DNA from: Psettodes erumei
Lineage: Eukaryota > Chordata > Actinopteri > Pleuronectiformes > Psettodidae
Length of the DNA: 64,000 nt
Reading direction: 5' to 3'
Assembly: GCA_016785225.1 (NCBI GenBank)
Contig: JAFBJZ010000354.1
Coordinates: 310,001 to 374,000, forward strand
Numbering within the stretch: position 1 is the stretch's first letter; each line of letters begins with the position of its first letter. Below are positions 24,797 through 37,066 of the stretch, piece by piece. The position numbers were made by a program, and so were the translations under genes. The notes below the pieces were generated by a model. The model saw nothing but the letters and a program-made list of their open reading frames with translations. It did not search any database and was not told where the DNA came from.

Positions 24797-26434
24797 TCAC
24801 TGAACACCCCACACCTCTTCGAAAGCAGAGCAGATCTTGGCACAGGTAAGTGCCGCAGAAAGCGGGTAGTTACTGATGGACACAGTCTTCTCTGTGTAGT
24901 CCACGTTCACCTAATAAAGACAGAGAGATCAGAAACACAGGTATTTGAGATTCGAAGCAGTGAATCAGACAAACGTACAAATGTAGAACCAATTCTTACT
25001 GCTCCATGTGCAAATGCTCCAATCACCACTGCAGCTGGTCCCTCCGGGACCATAGAGCGGGGGCAGACAGGCTCTCCTGCAGAGAAGGAGGTGGAAATGC
25101 GAGGGCAGCCGGGAGGCAGGTGGTCAGACACTGGGTTTTTAATCATCCTCAGAAGCTTCTGCGGACCATCAGCGGCTCTGACACTCAGCTTGTGCAGCAG
25201 CTGAACTAAGATGGGCAAAAGAAAAAGATTAGGAACAGCTGAGGAGGGACAGTATGTGAGAAACACAGTTGCGTACAAAGCAATCAACTCAACATATATG
25301 TGATTTATGGTAGCGGTGGTGTACCCATGAGGCCACAGAAGCGGGGGAAGGTTCTCGGGATGCGAGTCTGTGGGTTGATCTCTATTAAGGCATTTTTCTC
25401 TGTGTGGATGTAGACCTGCAGCAGGCCAGCCCTGTTCAGTGGACTGTCCATCAACATGAGCAGACACTGGTGAAAGAAAGTAAAAGTAAGAAATAAGTTA
25501 TCTCTAATAGAATTAATTATGCTGAGTGCACAATTGGACAGATATTGGGATTAAGGCTGTATCAATACTCCTACTGCTTTAAAAACATGAACCTGAAGTG
25601 GTGCACCTCTAATGAACTAATCAATCAGCACCATGAAAATATACATCCACTCATATCTTTAGATGGGTCTGGCTGATACTGAACATTTGAGACTGTTATA
25701 TCAAATATCAATTTGAGCGTAATAAAAGCAAATTAAGCACACACTGACACGTGTTCATTTGTGTACATGAAATAACCCGATGTTTTAAAATAAGAATTCT
25801 TTACATTATTATTACAGAATTGTGGGTGACAGATAAACTGAGTGGGACGTTTACAGTTGGAAAAAAATCTCAATCTGTCAACGCCCCCTGCTGGACAAAC
25901 TTTGTAATGGAGACGCTGTTTTTAAATACCCTCTAGAGTCTCAAAGTATGTTATGCCGATAAACTACATGGGTTCTTACTTTTTCAGTTTAGTCACAAAG
26001 GTTAAATGATACATGCAGTCATCAGTCTGAGGTGTAGAAGTGCGTTTTCTGAAATGAGTGATTACCTGATGTGTGATATCTGGTCTTATGTGTCCTGGAT
26101 CTCTTCCACTTTTAACGATCATATTTTTGTGCTGGTCACAGTTTAACAGCTCAAACGTTTTTCCAACCTGGACGGGACCAAACATATTTAGACTGTCTGT
26201 GAATTCAGAAGTTAAAAGGTGTGATGTCACTTCCACTCGTAGCAGACATCACAACAACACACTAACACAACCCCGACGCTTTACCTTCACTGTCTCCAAC
26301 GACGCTCCTTCCAGAACAACAACCAGCCTCCGCTCCGCCATGCGATCGTGCAAGCTGCGGAGGTGTTTGGCTGGTTTGGGTTCATATTCGTCCAAATGTT
26401 CAAGACCACGCTTCTTCCCCTCAGGTGCCGCCAT
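24797..26434 (-). CDS. emg1: EMG1, 18S rRNA N1-pseudouridine methyltransferase
   Basis: SPOUT-fold methyltransferase (Nep1) that methylates the N1 of a hypermodified pseudouridine of 18S rRNA in the nucleolus and is needed for 40S subunit assembly. Minus-strand exons in coding order: 26434-26285, 26167-26066, 25466-25325, 25205-25000, 24910-24797. Phases agree throughout and give 237 aa (human 244). Family blocks are intact: RRLVVVLEGASLETVK, then DQHKNMIVKSGRDPGHIRPD, then LLMLMDSPLNRAGLLQVYIH, and the C-terminal SAM-knot region ending NYPLSAALTCAKICSAFEEV. The start is the first ATG, followed by a short lysine-rich N-terminus. Its 5' end faces nop2 with 1.08 kb between the start codons, so a shared promoter region is possible. 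Confidence 0.95.
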
Positions 26435-27494
26435 GATACTCTCTTAGGCACTGTCGCGCATGGATTGCGTCATGGGGCAGGCGCGTTCGCGAGTGGCAGT
26501 TGATAGTGGACGTATAGTAAATCATAGATTTTGTATAAAATGCACGAAAAAATAGGGGCTGCCTACATGTCAGGGTAACTCAACCTGTGATCCTCCGTCG
26601 ATGCGAAATTTCCCTCTCTGAACCCTAATATACTGTAAATTGGCTCCTGCTACCTTTTATGGGAATAGAACCATTTAATTCTATAAAATTCCTAGTTACC
26701 AGTTTGGTTTTTATCTATTTTAATCCCCGTCCGTTGCATTTGTCTGTAGGACTTTTAGGATCACCTGCAACACCACCTCCCATGGACGCAGCAGTATGGA
26801 GCAGCGGGTCTGTCTGTACCGTCTGTAAAAACGCGTCTTTTTGCAATTCGCGTGTACGCGTGTGGTCCGTATGTGGACGCCACCGTCATTTCGTCACCAA
26901 TGTGCGCCGGATGTTCCTCCACAACGTGTTGGAAAGATATTCACGTGTGGACATTTTTTATCTGCCACCGCACAACCACGATTTGGTGCAAAAAGTTATA
27001 TACTAATCGGTGAGTATTTGAGGAATTGTTTCCGATATTCACTCAGAAGGCAAAGACTCGGGCATTCAGTGTTATTAACCGTGATTTTAGGTTTTACTCG
27101 CAAACACGTCATGCGAATTTAGGTGAACTCGTAGACAGCATGTAAATGGGCATTATTTTGTAAGAACGTCACTGTGTCACTGCTAAAGTTCAGTAACAGT
27201 CGTGTGGTAAAGTAACATTTGGGTAATTGTGTGTCCGGCAATCGATAGCCACGCGCTACTGAAGAATACAAGTAACGAGTATGACGGCCAGAGGAATATT
27301 TAGGATTGCTTTCCCATTAGACGCTTTCTGGAGATTACATATTTCTCACAGGTGCAGCTGCAAACTAGAGTTGTTGTGCAGACTTGTTTTCAGCGCAACT
27401 CTTTTCACGTCACGTTTGATTTTTCATTTTTAGGAAACTGCACATTTACTTGCACATGCTGTGAGCAGATCCTTGCCTTCCTCTGCTTTTTCAG
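26435..27494. promoter_or_regulatory. Divergent emg1/nop2 promoter region
   Basis: The stretch between the emg1 start and the first nop2 coding exon must hold both promoters. A noncoding first exon of nop2 probably ends at 27009 (donor GTGAGT), inside a CpG-richer part at 26760-27010. A perfect CArG-like CCTTTTATGG lies near 26653. The remainder of 27010-27494 is nop2 intron with nothing recognisable. Confidence 0.45.
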
Positions 27495-27516
27495 GGTGTC
27501 TGTGTAGCTCAGAGTC

Positions 27517-30500
27517 ATGGGCCGCAAGTTGGATCCCACCAACAAGGTGAAAAGAGGGCCAGGGAAAAAAGCCAAGAAACAACAGGGAGCGGAGACCGAG
27601 TTGGCAAAGTTTATAACTGATGGTGACTATAGTGTTATTTCTGTCAGCTCTCCTAAAATATATGTATTCACTGTGGAAATCGTCTGGGCTTGTTCAATGA
27701 GATGTTTTTCCTATTTGCAGAGGAAACTGGACAAAAGCGTCTATCAAGTAGAGCCAGGAAAAGGTAAGAGGTTAACTGATAACGTGAAATAGCGTCACTC
27801 TCTTTAAAATTTGCTCATTCATATTGTCATTTTTCAGAGCTGTAAAGAGAGTCCAGAATTTGAAAAAGCCTAAAGATGTTGCTGAGGAAAAGCCCAAGAA
27901 AGGTAACCACCAACCTGTATATCTGAACAATACATGTTTTTTAATTGGCCCGTTGTCCCATATAATAAAAATACAACAAATGAGAAGACATGGATGTGGA
28001 CATTTCATTGTGTTGGTGGGAGGATATCAAGTACTGATAATACAATGCTCTAATCAAGCTCATGTGGTAGGGAAAATATAGAAATGAAGGAAAAAGTGGA
28101 TTTTTAATGTATGTTTTTGTTTCTCTCGCTTTTTCTCTATAGGCTTCACTGATGAGAACAGTAAATGGTTGACACCAGCAAAGAGGAAGCGCAAACTTGA
28201 TGAACCTGAAAGTGAGGATGACAGTGATGATCATTGGGAGGAAGAGGAGGAGGAGGAGGAGGAGAAGCAACCGAAAGGAGGAAAAGACCAAGGAAAGAAA
28301 GGTGCAAAATCAGAAGTGAAACAAGTGGAAGAAGAGAAGGAGGATGAAGACGATGACCAGGATGAAGATGACGATGATGATGACGATGACGACGAAGAAA
28401 TGGTTGATGATTATGGCACACTCGATGATGGCAGTGGAGATGAAGCAGCAAAAGAAGATAGTGATGGAGAGGAAGTATGTGAATCCACCAGTTTGAAATT
28501 TGACCAAATTGTAATAAAAAAATATTGAAATTTAATTATTGAAAAAAAAAAAACGAGGCAAATTTGCAGATGCAATCCATGATTTTCATGCTGCTGTGTT
28601 GCATGTTGTTGTCGTAAATAATGCATATAATTATTGTGATTTTGTGACGAATTTGCTTGATTTTCATGTCACATTTAGCTCCTTCCCATTGAGCGTGCGG
28701 CCAAGAAAGAGAAGAAGCTGAAAGAAACCATGGCTTTAGAGAGTGATGAAGATGATGATGACGACGAGGAGGAGGAAGAAGAAGATGACAAAGGTGATGA
28801 TGATGAAGAGGAAGAGAAATCAGATGATGACATGGATGAGGAAGACACAGTTCAAGCCAACATAGATGAAATGGATCAGTTTAGGCTACCTGGAGCAGAG
28901 GAGAGTGAGAAGGAAGGTGAGTGATCTTTTAAAGCAGCACATGCTCCAGCAGATTTACGCCAACTATTCTGCAAACAAGGTATTTTTCTGTATCTACATT
29001 TTTTAGGTGTTCTGCCTCTGGACCTGAAGACCATTCATCAAAGAATAAAGGACAACGTAGACGTCCTTTGTAATTTCTCACAAAAAAGGGAGGAGGGGAA
29101 AGACAGAGCAGAGTACATCTCTCTCCTGAAGAAAGATCTCTGCACCTACTACAGCTACAACAACTTCCTCATTGAGAAGTTGATAGACCTCTTCCCTCTG
29201 TCAGAGGTGTGTGTGCTCTCCTGCAGTACAGACGAAAGCATGCGCTCAGAAATTCTGAAGTTCTCCTCAACACGATTACAACTGATTGACGTACACAGAC
29301 TTACAAGTTTGAACAAGTGGCTGTTGTCAACACTCAGTGAGTTGACTTGAAATTTGTCTGCATGAAAAACAGCTTTATGAATTTTTTTGTTGTTTTTCCT
29401 TATGGACAGCTGGTTGATTTCCTTGAGGCCAATGAAATTCAGAGACCCGTCACCATAAGGACCAACACACTGAAAACGAGGAGACGGGACCTTGCACAGG
29501 TAACGGCTCGGTTTACGAGTATTGAATTGCCAGTTACAATTTTCAGAAATCGCACAATATGCTTCATGCTCATTAGGTTTGTTGTAGGTCAGATTCACAA
29601 ATTGAATAGTAATAACACTTTTTTTATTGCAAACAATTAAATTATGTTGTCTCTAAAAGTGGCGGCATTTTGATCAGACATGCAGTATGAAGGACTCCTC
29701 ATCAACCGACTTGGCAGCTGTTCTCAAATACTCTTAAATGCTGCTTTCAAGTGCTCACATCTTGAAATGTTTTGATCAACGTTTTTTTTCCTTGTCAAGG
29801 CCCTGATCAACAGAGGAGTGAACCTCGATCCACTGGGGAAATGGTCCAAAGTGGGTTTGGTGATCTACGACTCCTCGGTACCTATTGGTAAGTTTCAGGA
29901 CATGAATCTCGAGGATCTGACTTGAGCCATTAAGGATCTATGTTGGAGAATATCTCGCACTGACTGTGCCTTGCACACTTTAACTGCAATTGTCATAAAA
30001 CAGGTGCGACGCCAGAGTACCTGGCCGGTCAGTACATGCTGCAAGGAGCCTCCAGCTTTCTGCCAGTCATGGCACTTTCTCCACAGGAGGGAGAGTTAGT
30101 GTTGGACATGAGCTCAGCTCCGGGAGGGAAGACCACCTATATTGGTAAGATAGTAATTAGTTAGTAGATTAGTTAGAAGATAGTAATTGGTAAGAAGTAA
30201 CTGATTGGCTGTAATGTAGACCAGTGGAATCGAAGGCGAATTCAGTCAACCTAATGACATATGTAAATGTTCCGCCTTTAGCTCAGCTGATGAGAAACAC
30301 GGGGATGATCGTGGCTAACGATGCAAACGCAGAAAGACTGAAGAGTGTGGTGGGAAACATCCACCGTCTGGGCGTCACCAACACCGTGGTCTGCAACTAT
30401 GATGGCAGGCAATTCCCAAAGGTAACGTTCACAGAAAAAGGTCATTTCTGTGGTTTTCATTTACTGTAGAGTTTTATAAATTGTACTGAGCTGTTGAAAA

Positions 30501-31793
30501 TGATGCCGGCAGGTGATGGGTGGGTTTGATAGAGTACTGCTTGATGCTCCATGCTCGGGCACAGGAGTCATCGCTAAAGATCCAGCTGTGAAGACCGGCA
30601 AGGTAAACAATCATTCGGCATTTACCTGTACCCCTCTTTAGATACATGCTATGGATGTTAAATAATGTTTTTACTTTACTCCCTATGTCCTCCTGATAGG
30701 ATGAAGCAGACATCTTGCGCTCTGCTCACCTACAGAAGCAGCTGATTCTCTCTGCCATAGATTCAGTCAATGCCAAGTCACCCTCAGGAGGGTACCTGAT
30801 CTACTGCACATGTTCGATAATGGTATGTAGAAATGCAAAATAAGATTTGTGGCATGTGTTCTATGTTGATCATGAAGTAGATCATGTAGGAGAAAGACAG
30901 GTTGTGATCAAGGAGATTTATTCACCTAGGTGGAGGAGAATGAATGGGTGGTGGACTACGCTTTAAAGAAAAGAAACGTCAAATTAGTCCCAACAGGACT
31001 TGACTTTGGCAAGGAAGGCTTCACCAGGTAAAAAGGGAAAAGTTTGTTTCCGCCAAGTATTTTAGTTATTTAAAGGCAAATGCTTTGATCTTTAACTATA
31101 CATTTATTTTTCAATTCGTCTAGGTTCAAAGAACGCAGATTCCATCCTTCTCTGCGACTCACTCGGAGATTTTACCCTCATTCCCACAATATGGATGGGT
31201 TTTTTGTGGCCAAACTGAAGAAGTTCTCCAACGTAATTCCAACTGCTCCTGGAGGGAAAGGTAACACATATTTTTTATTGACTGCTGGACTGCTCTCTTC
31301 TTGATAGTTTGTGTTTATCATGAACTAACCCTCTGTATCTGTTGCTGATATAGAAGAAGAGAATTCAGAGGCACCTGAGGCGACAGAAGTTACAGAACCT
31401 CCTCAGGAGAAACCGTCCAAAAGCAAAAAGACCAACAAGACTGTCCCCAGTAAGGCAGGTGGCCCAAAGGAAAAAGCCCAAGCCAATGGAACAGCAGCCA
31501 AGGAAAAGGCAAACATCAAGTCAAAAGGCAAAAAGGACGGACCCCCTAGACCAAAAAAGGCAAAGATCCCCAAGATGGATGGAGAGACTGTGAAAGGGGC
31601 AGAGGCCAAGAAGCCTGCAGTGAAAACAAATGAGGAGACTAAAGAATCAAAGGCTGACAAAAAGCAAGGGAGCAGTTTTGTGAAAAAGCAGGCCACAAAG
31701 AAGAAATCGCCCAAGAAGGCAACGAAGAGAATGGGAAAGAATAAATTCAAAAAGTTGAAGCGCATGTTGGAAAAACTAGAAAAGAGCAACTGA
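27517..31793 (+). CDS. nop2: NOP2/NSUN1, nucleolar rRNA cytosine-5 methyltransferase
   Basis: Methylates a cytosine of 28S rRNA and acts in 60S subunit biogenesis. Exons: 27517-27622, 27721-27763, 27838-27902, 28143-28474, 28679-28916, 29007-29206, 29410-29499, 29800-29887, 30004-30144, 30282-30421, 30513-30602, 30700-30822, 30930-31027, 31124-31260, 31354-31793. All phases agree and give 776 aa (human just over 800). The N-terminus MGRKLDPTNKVKRGPGKKAK is typical. Two long Asp/Glu runs follow. The catalytic domain has the SAM motif LDMSSAPGGKT (421-431), DAPCSGTG with Cys495 and YCTCSI with the expected nucleophile Cys549. A basic Lys-rich tail closes the protein. The SAM motif has SS where human has CC; these are not the catalytic cysteines. 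Poly(A) candidates are ATTAAA 31873 and AATAAA 32092. Confidence 0.95.
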
Positions 31794-32710
31794 CATTGTA
31801 TACAGTGTGTTAAAATGTACTCGATAATGTAAGAGCTTTGTAGAGCTTTATTACAGACCTTGGTCTACTCCCATTAAAGTTGGTGGGCTCTGCTGTTCTT
31901 TCAGAACAGCAACACTGTATGAATCAAACATGATTGCGTCATGGCTGTGTACAGATGGATTGGACAGGTCAATGATGTTCTCAGTGTATTCCTCCCTTTT
32001 TTTATTTGTGTTACTAAATATTGATTGTGATTGTCTGATTCAATTGCAGGGTGGAACAACTTCCAGTCATCTATGAGATACAATAAATCTTTTAAGATAT
32101 TTTTCCTCATCACTTGTTTTTGTTGCAATCATTTCTCAGGGGGAGAATTAACTTGTTTGGACAACTAGCTAATCTAACTGGTGGAACTACATGTTTTTGC
32201 CAGCTACAGAAAAACCAAGCACCTAATAGCGTGCACTTCATCTGTTCTGACTTGTAAAATTTGTATTGATTAGTATAAACTATTTCATACTTAAAAAAAA
32301 TAAGTAAACTATTTCATACTTTGAGATATTTACATATGAAAGTAATCGCGATTGAAACTGTGACTAGTCAGAGCAACATTAAAGATATCTTGAATTTGAG
32401 CTCTGACTGGTCAATGTGTAAACTTCACTTTGAAATTGAACTGTAGATGTTTTGACCCGATTCTCCGTAGAACACAATGGTTCATTCACAGAATATAGTT
32501 ATATACATAATTAAGGTTTTGACTGGTCAGAGATACAAATGACAGTCGTTAATATCTTAAAGCGACTATCCAAATGCTTGCTAGTATTGGTTACATTTGT
32601 AGTAATATATGATGCACTCGAAATACATGCCAGCGGTTTGGATGGGAATTGGTGCTGCAGTCAGATTGGTCCGTTTAGGACAGGAAGCTGTGTTGTTTAC
32701 ATTTTCCAAG
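31794..32710. other. nop2 3'UTR and ing4 promoter
   Basis: Poly(A) signals for nop2 lie at 31873-31878 (ATTAAA) and 32092-32097 (AATAAA). The remainder is AT-rich, with the ing4 start codon set in AAGATGGCGGC, a common context for housekeeping first exons. No further gene seen. Confidence 0.5.
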
Positions 32711-35593
32711 ATGGCGGCCGGGATGTATTTGGAGCATTATTTGGACAGTAAGCTGTTTATCATGATCTAAACATGCTGGGAAAAAATAGTCCGATCTACT
32801 TCGCTCTTTGACGCGCAGTGTTACGCTGTGTATTGTCGCTCGTAGTTAACCCGCCAGTGGAAAAGAGTGCTGTAACTGTTTCCTCACGGTCGGCGGGGTT
32901 TAGGCTCAGTCTATTTGCTGGAGTAACGTATCGCACTGAGTCAAAGAAAGGATGCTGTTGTTTAACACACACACTGTACTTGCTGTTGCGACTGAGTCTT
33001 GATTGACTTTTCAAGCAACGTTAATTCTCCATATCGTTTTTACTGCCACGTCCTACTTGTGAAAGCTAAGTTAAAAGCTAAGGGCAGTGGCAGCCGGAGC
33101 ATCAGTTCGCACATAAAATTTAAGCTAGCTATCAGGCTTCCATTATTGTTTCATGTGGATTTCACTGAAAGTGGGATTAAACTTTTTTTTTCGCTTTTTA
33201 CTTTAACAGGCATAGAAAACCTGCCGTTCGAGTTGCAGAGAAACTTCAATTTGATGAGGGATCTAGATCAACGCACAGAGGGTGAGACAAAGAAATCTAA
33301 AAATAAGTGTTAATGTCTATCCAGAAGCAGGAAAACAAGTCATTTTAAGGAGCAGAAACCTGTTAAACGCAACGCCCTTTTATGTCCCGTCTCGTAAAAC
33401 TATGGTCAAGAGTGGTTCGCAACCTAGGGGTCAGAACCCCCCAGGTTTTAAATTGTAAACCGTGATATAAAATTTGTATTTTGTTTAAGAAGTAATTCTC
33501 CTTGCCCCCCTCCCCTTCAGATCTAAAAGGACAGATAGACTCTCTGGCTAAAGAATACACAGCCAACGCCCGGACTCTTTCCTCTGAGCAAAAGCTGTCC
33601 ATACTGAGGCAGATTCAACAGTCTTACAGTAAATGCAAGGAGTTCGGAGATGATAAAGTGCAACTGGCCATGCAGACCTATGAAATGGTTAGTATCTTAC
33701 AGATAAACAGTGTTTTACACTAATTTGTAGGTAATGTGTAGAACATATATAAATATAGACCCACTGTGCTGAATGTACATGACATATGCACCACAAACAG
33801 CCTGCTGAAGTTCTGTTTCCTGCAGGTTGACAAGCACATCAGACGCCTCGACACAGACCTGGCTCGTTTTGAGGCTGACCTGAAGGAAAAACAGATTGAG
33901 AGCACAGACTATGATTCAACTTCTAGTAAGGGGAAAAAAGGTGCATGTCCATTATTTTTTGCAACATGTCTTTTTTTTTTTAGTTTTGTATTGATGACAT
34001 GGCAGATTTTGTAAATCCATACTTAGTTTTATATTTACTTAAGTGGTTGTGTTACTCCAGGTGACTCAAGACAGAAGGAAAAGAAGACAGCCAAGACGAG
34101 GTCTAAAGTGAAGAGTTCAGATGAAGATGGCAGCCCCAAGAGCGCACAGAAGAAAGTCAAACTCCTCCAACCGTATGTTGTATATCTACTTTCCAGCTTA
34201 CGACAGACTTGTGTTTGCTTTTTATGCTTGAAGTTATTAATTTATAGTTTGATTATATTAATGTTACATTTTGGTCCATCACCAGAGGAGAATTCAACAG
34301 CCCTGCTTCCAACTTTGGGAATGTGCACCCATCTGATGTGCTGGACATGCCAGTGGACCCCAACGAACCCACCTACTGTCTCTGTCATCAGGTCTCTTAT
34401 GGCGAGATGATTGGATGCGACAACACTGATGTGAGTTTCGATTTATGGTGCTGTGTCTGTCTGAGTCGAGGTTCACATTTTCATATGTCTTTGGGATTGG
34501 AATTTTACGAAATCTGTGCATAAACAGGTATTTGCTTAATGCTGTGAAGGATTTGATTTGAGAATTTAAAAGTAGGTTGGACAGATGCTATAAGAGGGAC
34601 ATTGACACAGGTCTTTCACAGATTATGTGTGTGTATGTGTGTATGAAATGCAATTTATAAAGCCAGACAATAGTTAGAGAAAATTGTAGTTAGTATAGTA
34701 ATAGTCATTCGTTTTCATTTGCATTTGGACGAACCAGATGTTTTCCTTGATGTTTTATACCTTGTAGGTGTTTTATCTGTTCTACCTGCCTCTTGTCAGT
34801 TATTTTTGTTGAATGGAAATTTATCCACCATAAAAAATGTTAAAACATCTAAGAACACAATTTCTTATTTCGTGGGACCTTAATGTAACGGCCTGTCCAA
34901 AGAACACATGACTTTATTTATGTGTGTGTTTATTTCAACAACATTAACCTTAAATGCCATTCACATATTACAAAGGTCATGACAATACATTTATGGTCCA
35001 GTCCTGACATTGAAAGGATTAAATGAGATTCATTGTAAGAAAAATAGAAATTGTAATTATGTTACATATCAATAATCATTTATCAAACAAGCAATAGATG
35101 TACACCCTCTCCCTCATATATATTTCCTAGATGCTAGAATTAAGAGGATTTGAAGTCCGGCGGTCTTGTGCCCCTTCCTCAATGGATAAGTCAATATGGT
35201 CCCAGGAATAATTTCACAGATCAAGAAAGAGAGCAGAGCAAGAAATGCCACACCACACATACTGTATTTCATTTTTCCCCTTGAAAAGATAGATTTTGTT
35301 TTTGATCATGTGCACTGAATAATGCTGTTTTGCCAGGGCTCCTATTGCAGGACACTTAACAGTCCATTGTTTGCTTTTGTCTTTTCTACAGTGCTCCATT
35401 GAGTGGTTCCATTTTGCATGTGTGGGCCTGACAACCAAACCGAGAGGAAAATGGTGAGAAACTGATCTGAAACTGAAATCACGTGTAAAAGTGTGAATTG
35501 CCACTCATTCACGGCCAACTACTTATGCGCCATTTTTTATTCATGCTATGCAGGTATTGTCCACGATGCTCCCAAGACAGAAAGAGAAAATAA
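32711..35593 (+). CDS. ing4: ING4, PHD-finger chromatin reader
   Basis: Subunit of the HBO1 (KAT7) histone acetyltransferase complex that reads H3K4me3. Exons: 32711-32747, 33210-33281, 33521-33687, 33826-33940, 34061-34172, 34286-34430, 35392-35453, 35554-35593. Phases agree and the product is 249 aa, the same length as human ING4. The N-terminal ING dimerisation region begins [20 protein letters not shown]. A basic, Ser-rich nuclear-localisation segment lies in the middle. The C-terminal PHD finger (about 196-245) keeps its Cys4-His-Cys3 ligands, including YCLCHQVSYGEMIGCDN and CSIEWFHFACVGL, and ends in a short RKRK tail. The ING4 call over ING5 rests on the overall match and the 12p13-type neighbours. 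Confidence 0.94.
34431..35391 (+). other. ing4 penultimate large intron
   Basis: A 961 bp AT-rich intron inside the PHD finger coding region. No ncRNA or repeat was recognised. Confidence 0.55.
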
Positions 35594-36494
35594 AACCCCC
35601 TGGTTGTCCTGGAACAAAAATACGGACTCTGATCAGATGGAAAATGAGAAGAATATTTCCTCATCATTTACTAGAGCTTTTTGTTTCTCATCTTCCTTAA
35701 CATTTGGTGCTTTTTCTTTTGGTTTACGTAATTTGTCTTGGTCTGATGCAGTTTGTTTGAAGGAGCCAAGTGGTTAAAATTATATTTAAATATTGATTTT
35801 TTTGTAACAGTTAACAATAATTTCGATTTTTTCAAGTTACTTTTGGTGCTCTTATTGTGACTTTTTTTAAATATTTTGTTTTATGAGTAAACAATGAACA
35901 CTACAACTGCCCCTTTCGGTTTAACAGTTCACATTTCCATGATACTCTATACTGTATTCACAAGTATGACTACAAAATTTAAGTATTTTCTCTGAAAACA
36001 GTTGGCCATGCATATTGGTTGGTTGTTTTTTTGCTTTGTTGTATGCTTAGTTTCTTGTGCTTAGCCTTGGAACACTAGTCTTATTTTTAAGTGTAACAAG
36101 AAAGCAGAGACTATGAAGACAAATGCTGCATCCTGACAGTATTAGTCATCTGTGGTAGTGAGTTAAATCATTTCATTTTAACATTTGATTGAGTGCTGTA
36201 TAGAATGTAAGACATTTTTGTGAGATGTATTGTCATTTCTGTAGCTGGAACATTGGTACAAGGGAGATGGGGTGATTGTGTCGTCAATCATTTGAATACA
36301 GCTACTACCTCAAAAAAACCATTTGCCTATGTGGTCCTTTGTGTCTGTGATTTTTATGCTGTCGTTTTAATCACAGAGCGGCAACGCCGTGTTCACGCTG
36401 CAGTGTTCACAATTCTCCAGTGGCCAGCGCTGTTGAGCCAAACTACCGGGTCCCGTAACGAGGGCGCGCATGTATGACGCAAGCGCTCCATCGC
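35594..36494. other. ing4 3'UTR and spacer
   Basis: An AT-rich stretch after the ing4 stop codon. No clear poly(A) signal stands out beyond the AATAAA that overlaps the stop at 35589. Nothing else is recognised until the GC-richer ncapd2 promoter near 36400. Confidence 0.45.
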
Positions 36495-36502
36495 TTTGGC
36501 GC
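36495..36502 (+). promoter_or_regulatory. E2F-type site in the ncapd2 promoter/5'UTR
   Basis: TTTGGCGC fits the E2F consensus TTTSSCGC exactly. It lies about 110 bp before the donor of the probable noncoding first exon, which ends at 36611 before GTGAGC. Condensin genes are cell-cycle regulated, so the placement makes sense. The transcription start is not known. Confidence 0.45.
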
Positions 36503-36611
36503 GATGTCCCAACAAATTTAAATCGGACCGTTTGGAGACGGTGGTCGGAGCAGACTGCACCTCTGTCTTCACGGATCGAAGTTGTGGCTAACAGGACTGC
36601 GGCCATTACAG
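36500..36611 (+). other. ncapd2: Probable noncoding first exon of ncapd2
   Basis: GC-rich sequence ends at a good donor after 36611. The next acceptor (37063-37064) is two bases before the ncapd2 start codon. The 5' limit is a guess. Confidence 0.45.
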
Positions 36612-37066
36612 GTGAGCGTTACACTTCCCGTGCTTGTAAAGCAGACGTTAACTTTCTGTAGCTACGACTGTTTCCATTAAATAATTACGTTTACGAGTCA
36701 CGACTTGAACTAGACAGACTAGCTAGCGTAAAGCTAGCTAACCACAATAGCGGTTAGCTTGTCTAACTAGCCTAATTCATAACAACAATGCTGTATTTGG
36801 GCAAAAGAAGGATTCGTTGCATCTCCAGGCTGTCTATAAGCCACGAAAAGTGTCGAGAATTATTTTCAACAGTTAGTTTATTAGTTTCAACAGAAATTGA
36901 AAACCTTTTCAAGGTCTTAAAACTTAATTTTATTTATAAAGCCTGAATCTTGTCTCTCGGCTACTGTAGGTAGCTATATTATTTTTAAATTAGTTCCTGT
37001 AACTAAGTGACTGCGGACTGCAAGTTAAGCGATCTAATGTTTTTGTGTGTCTTTTTCGACGAAGGG

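Noticed and set aside
25006..25467. 186-codon minus-strand frame over emg1 exons 3 and 4
   Set aside because: It is out of frame with the emg1 protein, which matches the family in another frame.
32539..33313. Short frames around the ing4 start
   Set aside because: They overlap the promoter and first intron; the spliced ing4 exons account for the conserved sequence.
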